From NCBI GenBank assembly GCA_051294375.1, contig CM119263.1, forward strand, positions 17,442,635 through 17,506,634: 64,000 bases of DNA, in the 5' to 3' direction. This document shows, piece after piece, positions 49,467 through 61,581 of the stretch (position 1 is the first letter of the stretch; each line of letters begins with the position of its first letter). The position numbers and the translations under genes were made by a program. A model generated the notes under the pieces. The model worked only from the letters and a program-made list of their open reading frames with translations, had not been told where the DNA came from and made no database searches. Origin of the DNA: Paraspadella gotoi. Lineage: Eukaryota; Chaetognatha.

Positions 49467-49475
49467 CCCGGCATT

Positions 49476-49479
<4 letters not shown>

Positions 49480-49553
<74 letters not shown>
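49480..49553 (+). repeat. (CT)n microsatellite
   Basis: About 36 CT units ending CCCACAG, giving an acceptor at 49559. Confidence 0.97.
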
Positions 49554-49555
<2 letters not shown>

Positions 49556-49739
49556 ACAGGTCTCGCATAACTTCCGATTTTCCTCCTTTCCCGCCAGAGC
49601 CTCTCAGTCTCTCCTTTCGCGGTTCCCCGAATCGATTTCGCCCTCAAGTTCCTTCATCTTTATTCTTCGCCTTCGTTTCGTTTCGTTCCGATGACGACAT
49701 GACGTGCGATAAAGAATTTATGCACCGGCGGGCGAGAGA

Positions 49740-49992
49740 AAGAGAGAGAGAGAGAGANNNNNNNNNNNNNNNNNNNNNNNNNNNNNNNNNNNNNNNNNNN
49801 NNNNNNNNNNNNNNNNNNNNNNNNNNNNNNNNNNNNNNNNNNNNNNNNNNNNNNNNNNNNNNNNNNNNNNNNNNNNNNNNNNNNNNNNNNNNNNNNNNNN
49901 NNNNNNNNNNNNNNNNNNNNNNNNNNNNNNNNNNNNNNNNNNNNNNNNNNNNNNNNNNNNNNNNNNNNNNNNNNNNNNNNNNNNNNNNNNNN
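49740..49992 (+). repeat. (GA)n running into a 235-N gap
   Basis: GA repeat at 49740-49757, then N 49758-49992. Short CAGACAGAC-type repeats follow at 50.05-50.23 kb. Confidence 0.93.
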
Positions 49993-50354
49993 CCGACAGA
50001 CCGGCCGAAAAGTGACTTATAGAGTTGCTCCGCGAGTACTCGGACGCAGATAGACTGAGAGAAGGACTGACAAAGAGACAGACTAACGAAAGCAAGAAAG
50101 ACAGACATACAAGGAGAAAGAGTGACAGACTGACAGACGATTATGAGACCGGAAGATATACGGAGACGAGAGTTACCGAAAAACAGACAGTATGATAGAC
50201 AGACCGACGTGTAATTAGAAAGACAGACAGACACACGAGTTTATACTCAAACTAAATAAGAGCGCCTCTTCCTCGAGCGTCTTCCAATCATGACGATGTC
50301 GTGCGCCATCTAGAATCGGGCGAGTCATCGATTAGCCGGAAGTGGGCGTGGCAG

Positions 50355-50433
50355 GGTCTCGGAGATGGAGGCCCCGGGCGAATTGCTTGAAGAAAATTTC
50401 AGCGTTTGGGACAAAAAGTCATTTTCAATTTAG
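50355..50433 (+). CDS. Candidate exon fragment
   Basis: After GGGCGTGGCAG (AG at 50353-50354), one base plus 25 codons read VSEMEAPGELLEENFSVW and then stop at TAG. Composition is protein-like, but there is no donor before the stop. It could be a terminal exon or chance. Confidence 0.25.
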
Positions 50434-50617
50434 CCTTCCGTTGATTGACTTCGGCGAATCAAAGAGGTTTTGTGAGTGGAGGACCGGATGATTCAGCGAG
50501 ACCCCGAGTATCTGAAACAAGAAAGGCGAACTGGCCGAACGAGGTTCAATATTTACACCGCCTCACATCCACCATCGTAGTTCAAATGTTCAGCTTGATC
50601 TTTTCTGCCAGATTCGT

Positions 50618-50648
<31 letters not shown>

Positions 50649-50725
50649 CACTCTCTGCCTCGTCGCATTAACGACGCGCATTACCAACGAACGAATCCGT
50701 TCGAATCTCCCTGTATGTTTATGAG

Positions 50726-50893
50726 ACGAACCTGGACGCCGGCCAAATAGAGGAGATTGGAAGAGAAAGGGAAAGTCAAGCTGGCCACGCCCACCCGTCG
50801 GCCATCTTTCCGCTCGAGCTCGTTCCGCGAAATTCATTGAAACTGAGAGAGAAAGAGCGGGAACTTTGGAGCTTGAAAAATCTTTGTTTCAAG
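50726..50893 (+). CDS. Candidate exon, charged helix-like
   Basis: 56 codons ending at donor GTTAGT (50894), read as TNLDAGQIEEIGRERES, then FPLELVPRNSLKLREKER and LWSLKNLCFK. The second half looks like an amphipathic helix. The acceptor (TTTATGAG at 50725) is weak. A second plus frame (KVKLATPTRRPSFRSSS) and a minus-strand frame with an Asp run compete, so the frame is uncertain. Confidence 0.33.
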
Positions 50894-50899
50894 GTTAGT

Positions 50900-52555
50900 A
50901 AAAGGCTGAAGAGGAGGAGGGAGAGAGAAGGAGGAACTCTGTCGAGGAAAAGAAGATCAAATATTGAAGAGAAGAGACTTTTGAATGTGGAAATGGAACC
51001 GAATTCTCAGACGAAAAAAAGGGCCATTCTTTTCCTTTCGACGGATGTTTTGGTCCTTTTTTGGGGATCCTCGATCCTCCTTCGTATTTACTACGAACCA
51101 TAGAAACTCTCTTTCCTCTCTTCCCTTCTCTCTCTCCATCTCTCTCTCTCTCTCTCTCCCTCCCTCAATTTTATCCGTCGCCGCCAAACATTTTCGCTCC
51201 TTTTGTTTATTCTGCTTCGGAGAAGGAAGCGGATTAAAAGAGAAAATGCGAGACCGCGAGGAGGAAATAAAATAGAATAAATAAAAGAAGAAAATGGGAT
51301 GATAGAAAATATATAAATATATATATATATAAATATATATATATATAAAAAATATATACCGTGCGAAGAAGAAGAAGGGGAAAAAAGGAGGAAAGGGCGT
51401 TTCAATTTTCCGCTAGAACTAATAGAACGACGAAAGGGCTGTAAAAAAAAAGCCTAAAAATAGCAGCCATCAAATGAATCGTTTTTAAATAAAGTTTGTG
51501 AAAGATCGGGAAAACAAAATAGTAGGAGGCAAAGAAAAAAAAAGGCAAATCATTAAAAAGAAAAAAGAGAAGAAATTTTGAAAAAAGAGACGAGATTAGC
51601 GAAAACAATGGCGGAAAACGTTTATGGTTTTTTCTGAGGGGACTGGATTTATCTTGGAATAATTTTTTCAATTTTTTTTTTAAATCGTCAGATTTGACAT
51701 CTTTTTGGTTGAGTTTTTTGACAATCCGCAAACTTATTCAGATCTATTTACAAAATAGCTTTTAAAATATTGAAGAATAAAAAATATAGCACGAACGAAG
51801 GACGGAAAAAATAAAGAAAATATTTAAGAAATGAGGGGAAAAAATGATAAAAAAAAAAACAAGATAAAATAAAGAAAATAGTAGCATATGGACAGAGAAA
51901 GAGAGAGCCGACATTTTTCAAAATTGAAATCTCGACCGCAGAATCAGATGTCGGGGTCGAAAGAAATTGAACAACAGACTGAGCTGATGAAAAAGCGAAA
52001 AAGGACCACATGCGACTCGCCTGTCAACTTTAAAACGTTGACTCGCCATATCGTATGCCGCAGTCGAGGAGCAGATAAAACCTCTGTCTTATACTCTTTG
52101 TCAACTACCGCAAAAATAAAAAACCTTCACAAAAAACTTTTTTTTCTCTAAATTGACCCACCATATATATTACCTATCCTTCTAACTTCATAGTGGATAC
52201 TCCAGACGACCCAGACGTTGTGTGTCCGTAAAGTTTCACCTCGCGATCGAGCGGGCAGAAGTTTGATCTCAGTCAATGTCTTAAAGTTAAGCGGCGCACT
52301 AGAATTCCCAGGCTCGGTAGTCCCATTCTCCCGAGGGAATCGACACCCGATGCAAAATTGTCTCTCCCTTTTCTCTCCCTTTTTTTCCTGTTTTTCCTTT
52401 TTCGACGAAGAAAGACAAATGATTCGCGAACCAAAATAAAGGTTGAGTATAAAACGTAAAACTGTGACGAATGAGCTGGCTTAATGTGTACCCAACTCCG
52501 ACAAAAGGAAGAAGCGAAGCCGAGGGAGGTTAACATTGATAGAAAAAAATGGAGC
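50900..52555. other. No gene supported; purine-rich and AT-rich DNA
   Basis: Contains (CT)n near 51140-51160, a (TA)n-like tract (51300-51360), and an 88-codon ATG frame at 51888-52151 (PQNQMSGSKEIEQQT) without further support. Confidence 0.45.
51300..51360. repeat. (TA)n-rich tract
   Basis: ATATATATA runs separated by AAA. Confidence 0.9.
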
Positions 52556-52671
52556 NNNNNNNNNNNNNNNNNNNNNNNNNNNNNNNNNNNNNNNNNNNNN
52601 NNNNNNNNNNNNNNNNNNNNNNNNNNNNNNNNNNNNNNNNNNNNNNNNNNNNNNNNNNNNNNNNNNNNNNN

Positions 52672-52702
<31 letters not shown>
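52556..52702 (+). repeat. 116-N gap followed by (GA)n
   Basis: N 52556-52671, then GA units to about 52702. Confidence 0.95.
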
Positions 52703-52704
<2 letters not shown>

Positions 52705-54323
52705 GCGTAAATATGGTGGCCTAACAGGATCAGGAACGCACGTACAAATTTGCACTAAACTGCGGCCGCTCTCTCGTATTTAACATCACACTCACCAAAA
52801 CACATCCAGATGTACGGCGAAGTACTCGCGCACTACCGACGTGCAATCGTGCGTGCGTTAGAATGGACTTACCACATATGCATACAAACGGAAGCTTTTA
52901 GATATTATTCCTTTTTCTTTTCTTTAAACATGTAGTTTTTTTTTGTGTGGGGTCTTGGCTGAGGCTTTTCTCCTCCTTCATCTGAGGATTAAAACGTCCG
53001 GGTCTTAACCCCCCCCAACCCGGCCCTCCTTTTCCTCTTTCTTTCTTTTTTAACAACTGGGTGCACTGGCAAAATAGAGGAAAGAAAAAAAAGAGAGAAA
53101 AAGGAATAAATAGAGAAAAGAAACAAAAAGCCGGAAAAAAGAGGAGAGGAACAAGGGCCGTTAACTTCTCGCGAGCTAATGATTCTCAAAATCTCCGAAA
53201 ATCCCGATAGGGGAGGAAAAAAGGAAAAGGATAAAAAACAAAAGGGGAAATAAAGAAAAGGGGGAGAAAAAAAGGCAAGATTAGGGAATACTTGTTGGTT
53301 TTGTTTTAATGTATCTTCGTGCCAGAGTTGGTTCTCTGGCAAATTAATCATAAATTCATTTTGTTGAATTTTTTGAATTTTTTCTTTCTTTCTCGCTTTC
53401 TTTCTATTTCTTTCTTTCGTTCTTTCTTTCTTTTTATTTTTCTCTAAACCTGCATTTCTTGTCAAAGCTGGAGACACGAAGACTATAAACATCGAAGTGT
53501 TGAAGGGAGAAAGAGACGGAGTGGAGAGAGANNNNNNNNNNNNNNNNNNNNNNNNNNNNNNNNNNNNNNNNNNNNNNNNNNNNNNNNNNNNNNNNNNNNN
53601 NNNNNNNNNNNNNNNNNNNNNNNNNNNNNNNNNNNNNNNNNNNNNNNNNNNNNNNNNNNNNNNNNNNNNNNNNNNNNNNNNNNNNNNNNNNNNNNNNNNN
53701 NNNNNNNNNNNNNNNNNNNNNNNNNNNNNNNNNNNNNNNNNNNNNNNNNNNNNNNNNNNNNNNNNNNNNNNNNNNNNNNNNNNNNNNNNNNNNNNNNNNN
53801 NNNNNNNNNNNNNNNNNNNNNNNNNNNNNNNNNNNNNNNNNNNNNNNNNNNNNNNNNNNNNNNNNNNNNNNNNNNNNNNNNNNNNNNNNNNNNNNNNNNN
53901 NNNNNNNNNNNNNNNNNNNNNNNNNNNNNNNNNNNNNNNNNNNNNNNNNNNNNNNNNNNNNNNNNNNNNNNNNNNNNNNNNNNNNNNNNNNNNNNNNNNN
54001 NNNNNNNNNNNNNNNNNNNNNNNNNNNNNNNNNNNNNNNNNNNNNNNNNNNNNNNNNNNNNNNNNNNNNNNNNNNNNNNNNNNNNNNNNNNNNNNNNNNN
54101 NNNNNNNNNNNNNNNNNNNNNNNNNNNNNNNNNNNNNNNNNNNNNNNNNNNNNNNNNNNNNNNNNNNNNNNNNNNNNNNNNNNNNNNNNNNNNNNNNNNN
54201 NNNNNNNNNNNNNNNNNNNNNNNNNNNNNNNNNNNNNNNNNNNNNNNNNNNNNNNNNNNNNNNNNNNNNNNNNNNNNNNNNNNNNNNNNNNNNNNNNNNN
54301 NNNNNNNNNNNNNNNNNNNNNNN
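52703..54323. other. No gene supported; large gap
   Basis: A/G-rich non-coding DNA (53.05-53.28 kb) and a 792-N gap (53532-54323). Apparent very long frames across the gap are artefacts of N. Confidence 0.5.
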
Positions 54324-54620
54324 TCGGTCGAACGTGCCGGCTGGCAAGGCGAAAAACGGCCCGGCCGACCCCGTCTCCCGAGGGGTCAGAGGTCGCCCGG
54401 CTTTTCGTTTCCCGCCAACATTCGCCGTCGGTTTTCGAACGAAGGTGAAAATCAGCGCCGAATAAATCTCCAGCGCGGAAATCGAGAACTCAAGACGAGG
54501 GACGCGGCGCCGCCGTCGCTGGAGCGGCTGATACTGCACATTCGGATAAAGGAGATGCTGACGGTATAACGGTTTCCGCGGACTTATTGGTCAGTGAACT
54601 CAAGATGCCCGAGGTATTCG
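54324..54620 (+). other. GC-rich exon-like island
   Basis: Starts at the right lip of the gap. Three plus frames are long: SNVPAGKAKNGPADPVSRG, which runs to a GTGAAA donor at about 54444; ERAGWQGEKRPGRPRLPRG, which stays open for 80 codons to TAA; and AGAADTAHSDKGDADG, which ends near KMPE. The minus strand is also open (GKRKAGRPLTPRETG). The GC jump suggests an exon or promoter island, but I cannot choose strand or frame. Confidence 0.3.
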
Positions 54621-54846
54621 CGTTGTTTCCTCGTCCTCCGCCATTATCACTTTTCGTTCGGCGCATCCTGTCTAGGTTGCCTTGTCGTTTTGTTCGAGTT
54701 GTCAATGTTGTTCCGTTCCGCCAGTTACCTCCCGTTTTTCCTCCCTCCGGGCCTTTTTTCCTTTTTTTTCTCCTTTTTTTTCTCCTTTTTTTCCCCTTTT
54801 TTTTTGAGTGAGTGTGTTGCTGCGAGGCAGAGTTTCCCATTTTCAT
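54490..54846 (-). CDS. Candidate first exon with N-myristoylation-like start
   Basis: A 118-codon minus-strand frame. The second ATG begins MGNSASQQH (Gly2 and Ser6, the N-myristoyltransferase pattern), directly followed by a Lys/Arg block (SKKKGKKRRKKRRKK) and a Gly/Asn/Thr-rich and Ser-rich tail (SSLTNKSAETVIPSASP). Myristate plus a basic patch is a known membrane-anchoring combination. However, the basic block comes from a CTTTTTTTCTC pyrimidine repeat and could be accidental. It overlaps the plus-strand island above. Confidence 0.28.
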   Translation of the reverse strand: MKMGNSASQQHTHSKKKGKKRRKKRRKKRKKGPEGGKTGGNWRNGTTLTTRTKRQGNLDRMRRTKSDNGGGRGNNANTSGILSSLTNKSAETVIPSASPLSECAVSAAPATAAPRPSS

Positions 54847-54982
54847 CTGCTTCTTTATTTATAAGGTTTTTATTGCGGTTTATTTTCGAGCATAAAATAT
54901 TGGAAGAGGAAATTTATCGCTTGCTTTGCATACAAGTTCGACTCGAAACGGTTCTAATCTCACAATAAAAACAAACAAACAG

Positions 54983-55007
54983 NNNNNNNNNNNNNNNNNN
55001 NNNNNNN
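54983..55007. other. 25-N placeholder gap
   Basis: Exactly 25 N. Flanks are non-coding. Confidence 0.97.
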
Positions 55008-55264
55008 CAGCCAAAAAGACAACGAACTCAAAAATAATAAAACCAAAAACACCCGACTCTGATATCAACCTCGTCAACAAAAGATGCTTAGCACAATGCA
55101 ACAGCAACTCTCATTTTTGCATTTAGCACGAAAATAGAGGTATCCAAAAAAAAAAAAATAGGACTTCCCTTTCTTATTTCGTTGGCGGACGGCCTGCCGA
55201 CCTGGCTGGGCTTGGGCTCCGGCTGGGCTGGTTTGCTGAGCTGTATACTCGCTTTCGGCGCCGG

Positions 55265-55425
55265 AATACGAAATAAAGGAAGAAAATGACAAATGTATAT
55301 GTATTGAAACTCTCGAAACAGGCCGAGAAACCAAAACACGAAAGAAAAAACAGTCGGGGAGAAGGAGAAGAGATGAGGAAACGGAGCGAAGAGGAATGCC
55401 CGCAATTGAAAAAAAAAAACATTGA
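55265..55425. repeat. Duplicated segment (partner at 63865-64000)
   Basis: Shared phrases: AAATAAAGGAAGAAA, ACAGTCGGGGAGAA, ACGGAGCGAAGAG, AATGCCCGC and CAATTGAAAAAAA, in the same order and orientation with small indels. Confidence 0.88.
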
Positions 55426-55519
55426 GATTGTTAAGGGAACATTTTCTTTAAGTGTGATACAAATTGTTGATAATATAATATCTTTTTTTATTAAAATGTT
55501 AAACTGCAATATAGTCATA

Positions 55520-55690
55520 TAATTATTCAGTTATTAATCAATTAGTCATTAATTGCATTCAATAATAATGATCCGATTCATTAATCAATCAAAACAAACA
55601 TTTTCGTCAAATTAATAAAATTAATTGCTAATGATTTAATTAACTTGAATTAATTAATTAATTTATTTAATTAGATTAATTACCGTAATT
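55520..55690. other. AT-rich cluster of TAAT/ATTA words
   Basis: More than twenty overlapping homeodomain-core TAAT/ATTA words in 170 bases, ending in a TTAATTAATTAATT run. It may be simple AT-rich drift. Confidence 0.4.
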
Positions 55691-55699
55691 TGATCGTGG

Positions 55700-57996
55700 G
55701 CAGATCCGACATTGTTTGCTCAAACATTGTTTAAAGTTTAAACTGACGATCTAACGTCGTTTTTGTTTATTTCTTTTCTACAACTTCTTTTGTTTAAAAA
55801 AATTAACATAACTTTGTTTTAGTTGCCCTCGATAAATGCTTACTTTCGAGGAAGGAAAACCTAATATCTCTTTTCTTGGTGTTGTTAAAATGAACTGTGC
55901 AACCGGCAATATTGTACATCATTGTACTTCTTAATCAATCTCTTTTGTTAATACCGGGAAGTTAGTTTACGTTTTTTGTGTTTTTTTAGTTCGTCTTTTT
56001 TTTTTTTTTTTGTTTTTTTTTTTTGCGACTTGGCTAATTCGTGCTTATTTCCTTTTTTTTCCGTTCCTCTTTTTTTTCTCCTCGAGTTTTTTTTTTTTTT
56101 TGTTTCATTTCTCCTTTTCTTCTTTTTTCCCCTGTTTGTTGCCCGTGTCCTCCTTTACCGAATAACTTTTCACTCCCGCAATCTTACCCGTATATAACTT
56201 TGCAACTTTTATCGCCGCACCAACTCTCCCTATTACGTCCTAACCTCCGAAGCAACCCGATGGGGCCACGGAATGAGAGATAACGTGACGGGCGCTCTTC
56301 GGTAGTGCCGCAAACGCTATGGCGAGCTTTTGCCTTGCGCAAATTGCTGTGCATATTCTACCTCGGTATCGTTTGGCAGGTTTGTCTGTTACCGGGTTTT
56401 CGGGATGTATGTAATGAGAGATGAGGCAAGAGAGCCGAACACAAGAGACGCAAAATAATTGCTAATGCGGAACGAACGATGCATGAGACGTATGGCGCTA
56501 CGGGACGAACGACGACGACGACCAATCACTTACGGAATGGGTAAAGGAGGGAAAGATAGACTCTGAGAGATTCGAAGGAGAATTTACTTTTTGCTTGCAT
56601 TTTTGAAATTGTATCATTTAACGCCATAACGACGACGAAACCGATTTGGAAAAGACGAAGTTTTGACGGATGATTGATTGTCTATGTCATCGACGACGAC
56701 GAAACGACGACGACGAGAACGTACGTGACGAAGACACGACGGAACGACGACGACGAACGCCGAACGACCGGGACGAAACGACCGAAGCAATAGTCTGGCC
56801 AAATATGTTTTTTGATATACTTTTTAACGTTTGTAAGAAAAGTTAGAAAGGAGAGAAAGGAGGAAAAGAAAGATGTTATTCGATGAGATTTAATATAAAA
56901 GTAGAGAGAGACGCGTAATGAAAGATTCGCGACATAGAGACGGGAAGAAGAGGAGGAGAGACGCGAGACGAAGAGGAGAGAGAGATGAGAGAGGAGAGAG
57001 AAGGAGAGAGGAGAGAGAGAGAGAAGAGAAGAGAGAGAGGAAGCGTCAGAGTTTGGTTTCATTTTGAGAGGTCAACAAACAAGGAAGCCTCCACGATGAA
57101 AAGAGAAAATACGAGCCAGGGGGAAACGCTGTGTTGCGAGGACGCGTCGCGATTCCTGGGCGGAGTTGAGAGGAGCTTGGCGGCAGGGGGGGTGTGGGGT
57201 TAGGGTTGAGGAAACAGGGGGTAGTCTAGTAGACGGAGATGTTGTGAGCGGTGGTTGAGGCAGAGTCACGATTTTAGGGTAGGAAGGCCCAGGTGGTAAT
57301 GGCGTGCGCGACGAACATTCTCTTAACGACATCAAAGAAAAAGGAACAAAAGGATTTTAATTTTTTTAATTTTCAATGTTTTGATTGAAAAAAAACATTT
57401 CACCCCTTCTATGGGTTTTTTTTTTTCTCATCCCAACGCTTTGACAAAATGAAATCCCACATGTATGTCATATTTGCTTGAGATAGATGGACGCCTATTT
57501 CGGAGAGGAAGAAGCTGGAAGAGAGGAGAGAGGTAGGAGGAGAGGAGGAGGAGAAGGCGGCGTTGGTGAAAGGGTTTTATCCGCGTCATCCATCGATTCT
57601 ACCGACCTAAGACGATGAATGATCACAACGACGACGTTAGTGACAAAGATTATGATTATGACGACAAAAATTCGTATTAGTACACACTCGAAAATGGCTT
57701 GCAACGCCTTTCAATAAGGCGGTCGGGGAGAAGCGAGACATCTTTGGTAAAGTAAATTGTAAAGTTAATGGGTGAATATTTAAAACAATATAAAAAAAAA
57801 TTAAACCTTTATACTCAGTCTCAGTGATAAAAGCCATTATTCGAAACGGCCACAACCCCAGTTCTTTTTAATACAAAGTTAAAGGAGTAAAGAGAGAGGA
57901 AGGAAAGGAGAACAGAGAATTACGTAGAGAAGAAATAATTTGAAAGGAATTTTAAGATGGAGAAAAGAAAAAAAAGTGAGAATATTTTTTCAAGTT

Positions 57997-58027
<31 letters not shown>

Positions 58028-59060
58028 TTGATTTTGTTGAAAAAAGAAAAATTAAATGATATGAAGTTTTTAAATGGGGTTTTTAAGGTTTAAGAGGATG
58101 GAACGAGAGAGAGAGAGAGGAGTTGAGAGAGACAAGGGCATGAGAATTGAAAAAAATATGGGTTTGAAAAAACAGTAGAGAACAAGAGAGGAAAAAAAAA
58201 GGAGAAAAAGATCTTAAAAAAGGAAAGAGAGAAAGAAAGGAAAGAAAGGAAAGAAGAAAGAAAGAAGAAAAGAAAGATAGGAAAGAAAACCAAATTTCAT
58301 ACTTAACGCAGGACAATTGTTGCGTATATATAATTCTATATTCTTTAAAGGCTTGTCTGAATATATCTGTAAAAACATTCTGAAATTTTTGATTAATGTC
58401 TTTAATTTTAGTATAATTTGCTTAGCTTAAAAATAAACGTCACTAGTGCTATTCTTCAAAAAAAAACCGCCGTTTTTTTAAAAAAGATTGGGAAGGAGAA
58501 TTAATCGTCGTAATTACGGGTCCTTCGGCGTAGCATGCTCTGTACACAATCGCCAATTTAATTAATTGATGGTCGTTTACCAAATCACCAAATCTAATCA
58601 ACAGTGGTCGGGAGAATAAGTCGTCCGCCGCATTTATCGATTGATTATAACGAGAGCTTCGGCGCTACATTTCCGCTCCTCACCTCGGAGACATAGTTCG
58701 CTTAACGCTTTACCGACTTCACTTCTCAAAAACGCAGCTGCGGAAAGGGAAAAAAAAGATACTGCGCTAAAAAAAAAAAAACAACACGAAACAATGAAAA
58801 AAACATAACGCGAAAGGGAAATAACATGAAAGAAAGAAAAAACCAAAAGACTCGCGATGGGAAACAGAATATTCACAAGGGGGAGGAAAAACAATGGCAG
58901 GAACATATTCACGCAACTCTCGCCATTAATTTACTTCTCACGATATCTCCCTCTTCTCACTCTCACTCTCTTTTTCTTTTGCTCTGCGTATTTTCCACTC
59001 TCATTCTTTCTGTTCGCAAGTTTTTTTTTTCACACCGTCGAGGTCTCTCTTTCAATTAAT
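55700..59060. other. No gene supported
   Basis: T-rich (55.98-56.15 kb), ACG-triplet (56.5-56.78 kb), GA-rich (56.93-57.06 kb) and poly-T (58004-58029) DNA. Frames here are repeat shadows. A TTAGGGTTGAGG word near 57199 is isolated. Confidence 0.5.
58004..58029 (+). repeat. Poly(T) run, 26 bases
   Basis: Uninterrupted homopolymer. Confidence 0.97.
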
Positions 59061-59063
59061 GCA

Positions 59064-59140
59064 AAGAGAGAGAGAGAGAGAGAGGAGAAGGAGAGAGAGT
59101 AAGAGAGGACAGAGGGAGAGAGAGAGAGAGAGAGAGGAGG
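59064..59140 (+). repeat. (GA)n microsatellites
   Basis: Interrupted GA tract. Confidence 0.93.
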
Positions 59141-59633
59141 CAGAGATATCCGGGTTTCGTTAAGATTAGCGATCGATTTCCCTTTTCCTAAATACGTAAT
59201 ATCCAGCAGTATCTAATGTGAGGTGCAATGTAATTTGGCCAAGATAATCCAATAAAATAAGAGAAAATGAACCCAGAATTAAAAAACTTGAGCTATTTCC
59301 TGGAAATTAGATACTTTAGTGTCATTATCTTGTTAAGTGTGATGTCGGAGCCTTATATAACCACCAAAGCCAGTTCCAAATGTCAGGGCAAAATAGCTTA
59401 TAAATAAGCAGGTGAATGGATATCATTTGGGACCATTTTATACAAGATGAAAGAGAAAAAGGGTTTTTTTTTTCTTCATTCAATATTGTTCGTCCCATTT
59501 GAGTGCTTTCTCAAACACAAGCTAAATAAAAGAATTGTATAAATCCTTCAAAAAATATTCAATTCGACTTCCTGTATTATAAACACTACGAGTGTAATGC
59601 GCTCACATTTTAAAAACTACTATAAACGCCTGC

Positions 59634-59957
59634 TTGACTAATCACACATCACCGCCATCGAACCTGGCGTTGTGCGCGTATATTGCGCAGCTTTCGTACC
59701 TACGCAGTAGTGGATTAGTTCGCGCAACCGGTGTTTGCGTTCTACATGGGTGGGGTCACGTAACTAGTACGCATTCCTCCGCATCACGTTTATCCGAGCG
59801 TGATCACGCAACCTGCCGAACGTTAGGCGCGCATTTCGGTGCCCGTCACGCCGTCGCTGCTTTTCTCATATCCGACGCGTTCACTGAAACGATTCTATCT
59901 TGGGAAGATGAAAAAAACTTGGCGGAAATTCCTTCCGGCCGACGATGGAAAGCGTGA
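59634..59957 (+). other. CpG-rich island with a 107-codon frame
   Basis: About 320 bases unusually rich in CpG within AT-rich DNA. One plus frame is open throughout (SSGLVRATGVCVLHGWGH, then LGAHFGARHAVAAFLIS, ending PSGRRWKA). It starts at a TTG, not an ATG, and I see no splice pair or family resemblance. It may be a promoter-type island or an exon. Undecided. Confidence 0.28.
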
Positions 59958-60021
59958 ATTCATTTCTATTCCGTCGCTTCACCGAGATGCCGAGGCGTGA
60001 ATGTAAACGACCTATTCAGCA

Positions 60022-60041
60022 ATCTCTCTCTTCCTCTCTCT

Positions 60042-60094
<53 letters not shown>

Positions 60095-60180
60095 CTCCTC
60101 CTCTCTCTCTCTCTCTCTCTTCTCTCTCTTCTTCTCTCTCTCTCTCTCGTGCTCTCTCTCTCTCTTCTCTCTCTCCCTCT
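60022..60180 (+). repeat. (CT)n microsatellite cluster
   Basis: Repeated CT tracts with TTCT and GCACTC interruptions. Confidence 0.96.
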
Positions 60181-60199
60181 GTCTCACGCACAGTTCTTT

Positions 60200-60621
60200 T
60201 AGTTTATTATGAAAATAAAAGTCGGTTGTGTTGTAATAAAAAGCATTTGCTAAATGTTATTTAATACAAAATTATTCTGCGCATTCTTATTGAAACGCCC
60301 CAAATGTCAATTTACACATCAACGAAAACTTCGGCAGAAAAAATAAGATGATTACTAATAAATGTATTGTTTTAACGTAATTCTAAGGGAAAAAGAAGAA
60401 AGGGAAAAATAAGAATAGAAAAAAAAAAGCATAAAAAGAATCCGTGCATGCACGAACCTCGCCGTGCAATTTCGTGCAATTTTTGCGTGCACTTTTCAAA
60501 AAAAAAGGAAAAGGCGAAGAACCTGTTGAGAAGGGAATTACGACCAAGGTTATGTGGGCAGATAACGAGTAAGGAGGCCGGAGTCTCCTTTGAAAAGAGA
60601 GAGGAGAGAAGAGAGAGCTGA

Positions 60622-60677
<56 letters not shown>

Positions 60678-60849
60678 TAGCTACGTAATACGTTAATTAG
60701 TTATGAATACAAAAACAAAAGCAGTATATGGAAGAATAAGCGATTTTGTCTTGTAATCAGGAAGCCTTTCAAGATTCGCTCTCTAATGAAGCGACTGACG
60801 GGTTTTTCTTCATTAGTAGCACCGTGACACGGTTCGTTATCCTCCCTCT

Positions 60850-60914
<65 letters not shown>

Positions 60915-61576
60915 ATCGCTAACTCCTGCCTCACCCACTCTCTTTCATTTAATTCGCATCCCTGTCTTTTATGTTCGCCCTTATGTCGTGTTCGGTTTAA
61001 TTAAAAGCAAAGAAAGGAAATGTTTCTTTCTTTTTTCCCTTTTGAAAGTAACCGGTCTCGGTCGCTTTCTTTTGTGTTTCATAGTAATTTCTTAGTTGTC
61101 TCGTTGCAATCAGTTATGCTACAATGTACCATAATCATTTTGTTTTGAAATATTTTCCTAACAACGTTATTAAATCTCAGTTATATGCGATTAAAAATCA
61201 TTAAAAATATTACCGTTTGATATAACTTATCTGCAGAGTGCATGTTACAATATTTTCATTTACCTGGCTTCTCTTGACGCACATCATCTGTTATCTTTTC
61301 CTCTATCCTCCTCCTCCTCCTCCTCCTCCTCCTCCTCATCCTTGTAAATCGTTTCTCCTCATCATCTGTGAGTTGCATGAAATCTTTATCACTAGGAACG
61401 CCTCTGATTCTCTCCTTCCTTTTACCCCAATTTCTCTCTTCTTTTTTTTCCTCTTTCAACACCTACTCTATCTCCCTCCTCTCTCGCCCAATCCTCTCTT
61501 TCCTCAACCCAATATCTCTCTCTCTCCCCCCATTTTCTCCTTCCTCTCTTTTATTCCATCCGTAACCCCAACCCCC
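60200..61576. other. No gene supported; GA, CT and CTC repeats
   Basis: GA tract 60624-60677, CT tract 60846-60915 and (CTC)n 61306-61337, plus AT-rich filler. Pyrimidine-rich DNA (61.43-61.57 kb) leads into an acceptor-like AAAG at 61581. Confidence 0.5.
61306..61337 (+). repeat. (CTC)n trinucleotide microsatellite
   Basis: Ten to eleven CTC units. Confidence 0.96.
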
Positions 61577-61581
61577 TAAAG

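Noticed and set aside
51888-52151. 88-codon ATG frame (PQNQMSGSKEIEQQT)
   Set aside because: Plausible composition, but AT-rich with a competing minus-strand frame and no splice signals or homology clue.
52989-54539. 516-codon minus-strand frame and 322-codon plus-strand frame
   Set aside because: Most codons are N from a 792-base gap. Only the real flanks were considered.
57195-57206. TTAGGGTT telomere-like word
   Set aside because: A single occurrence in GA/GT-rich DNA.
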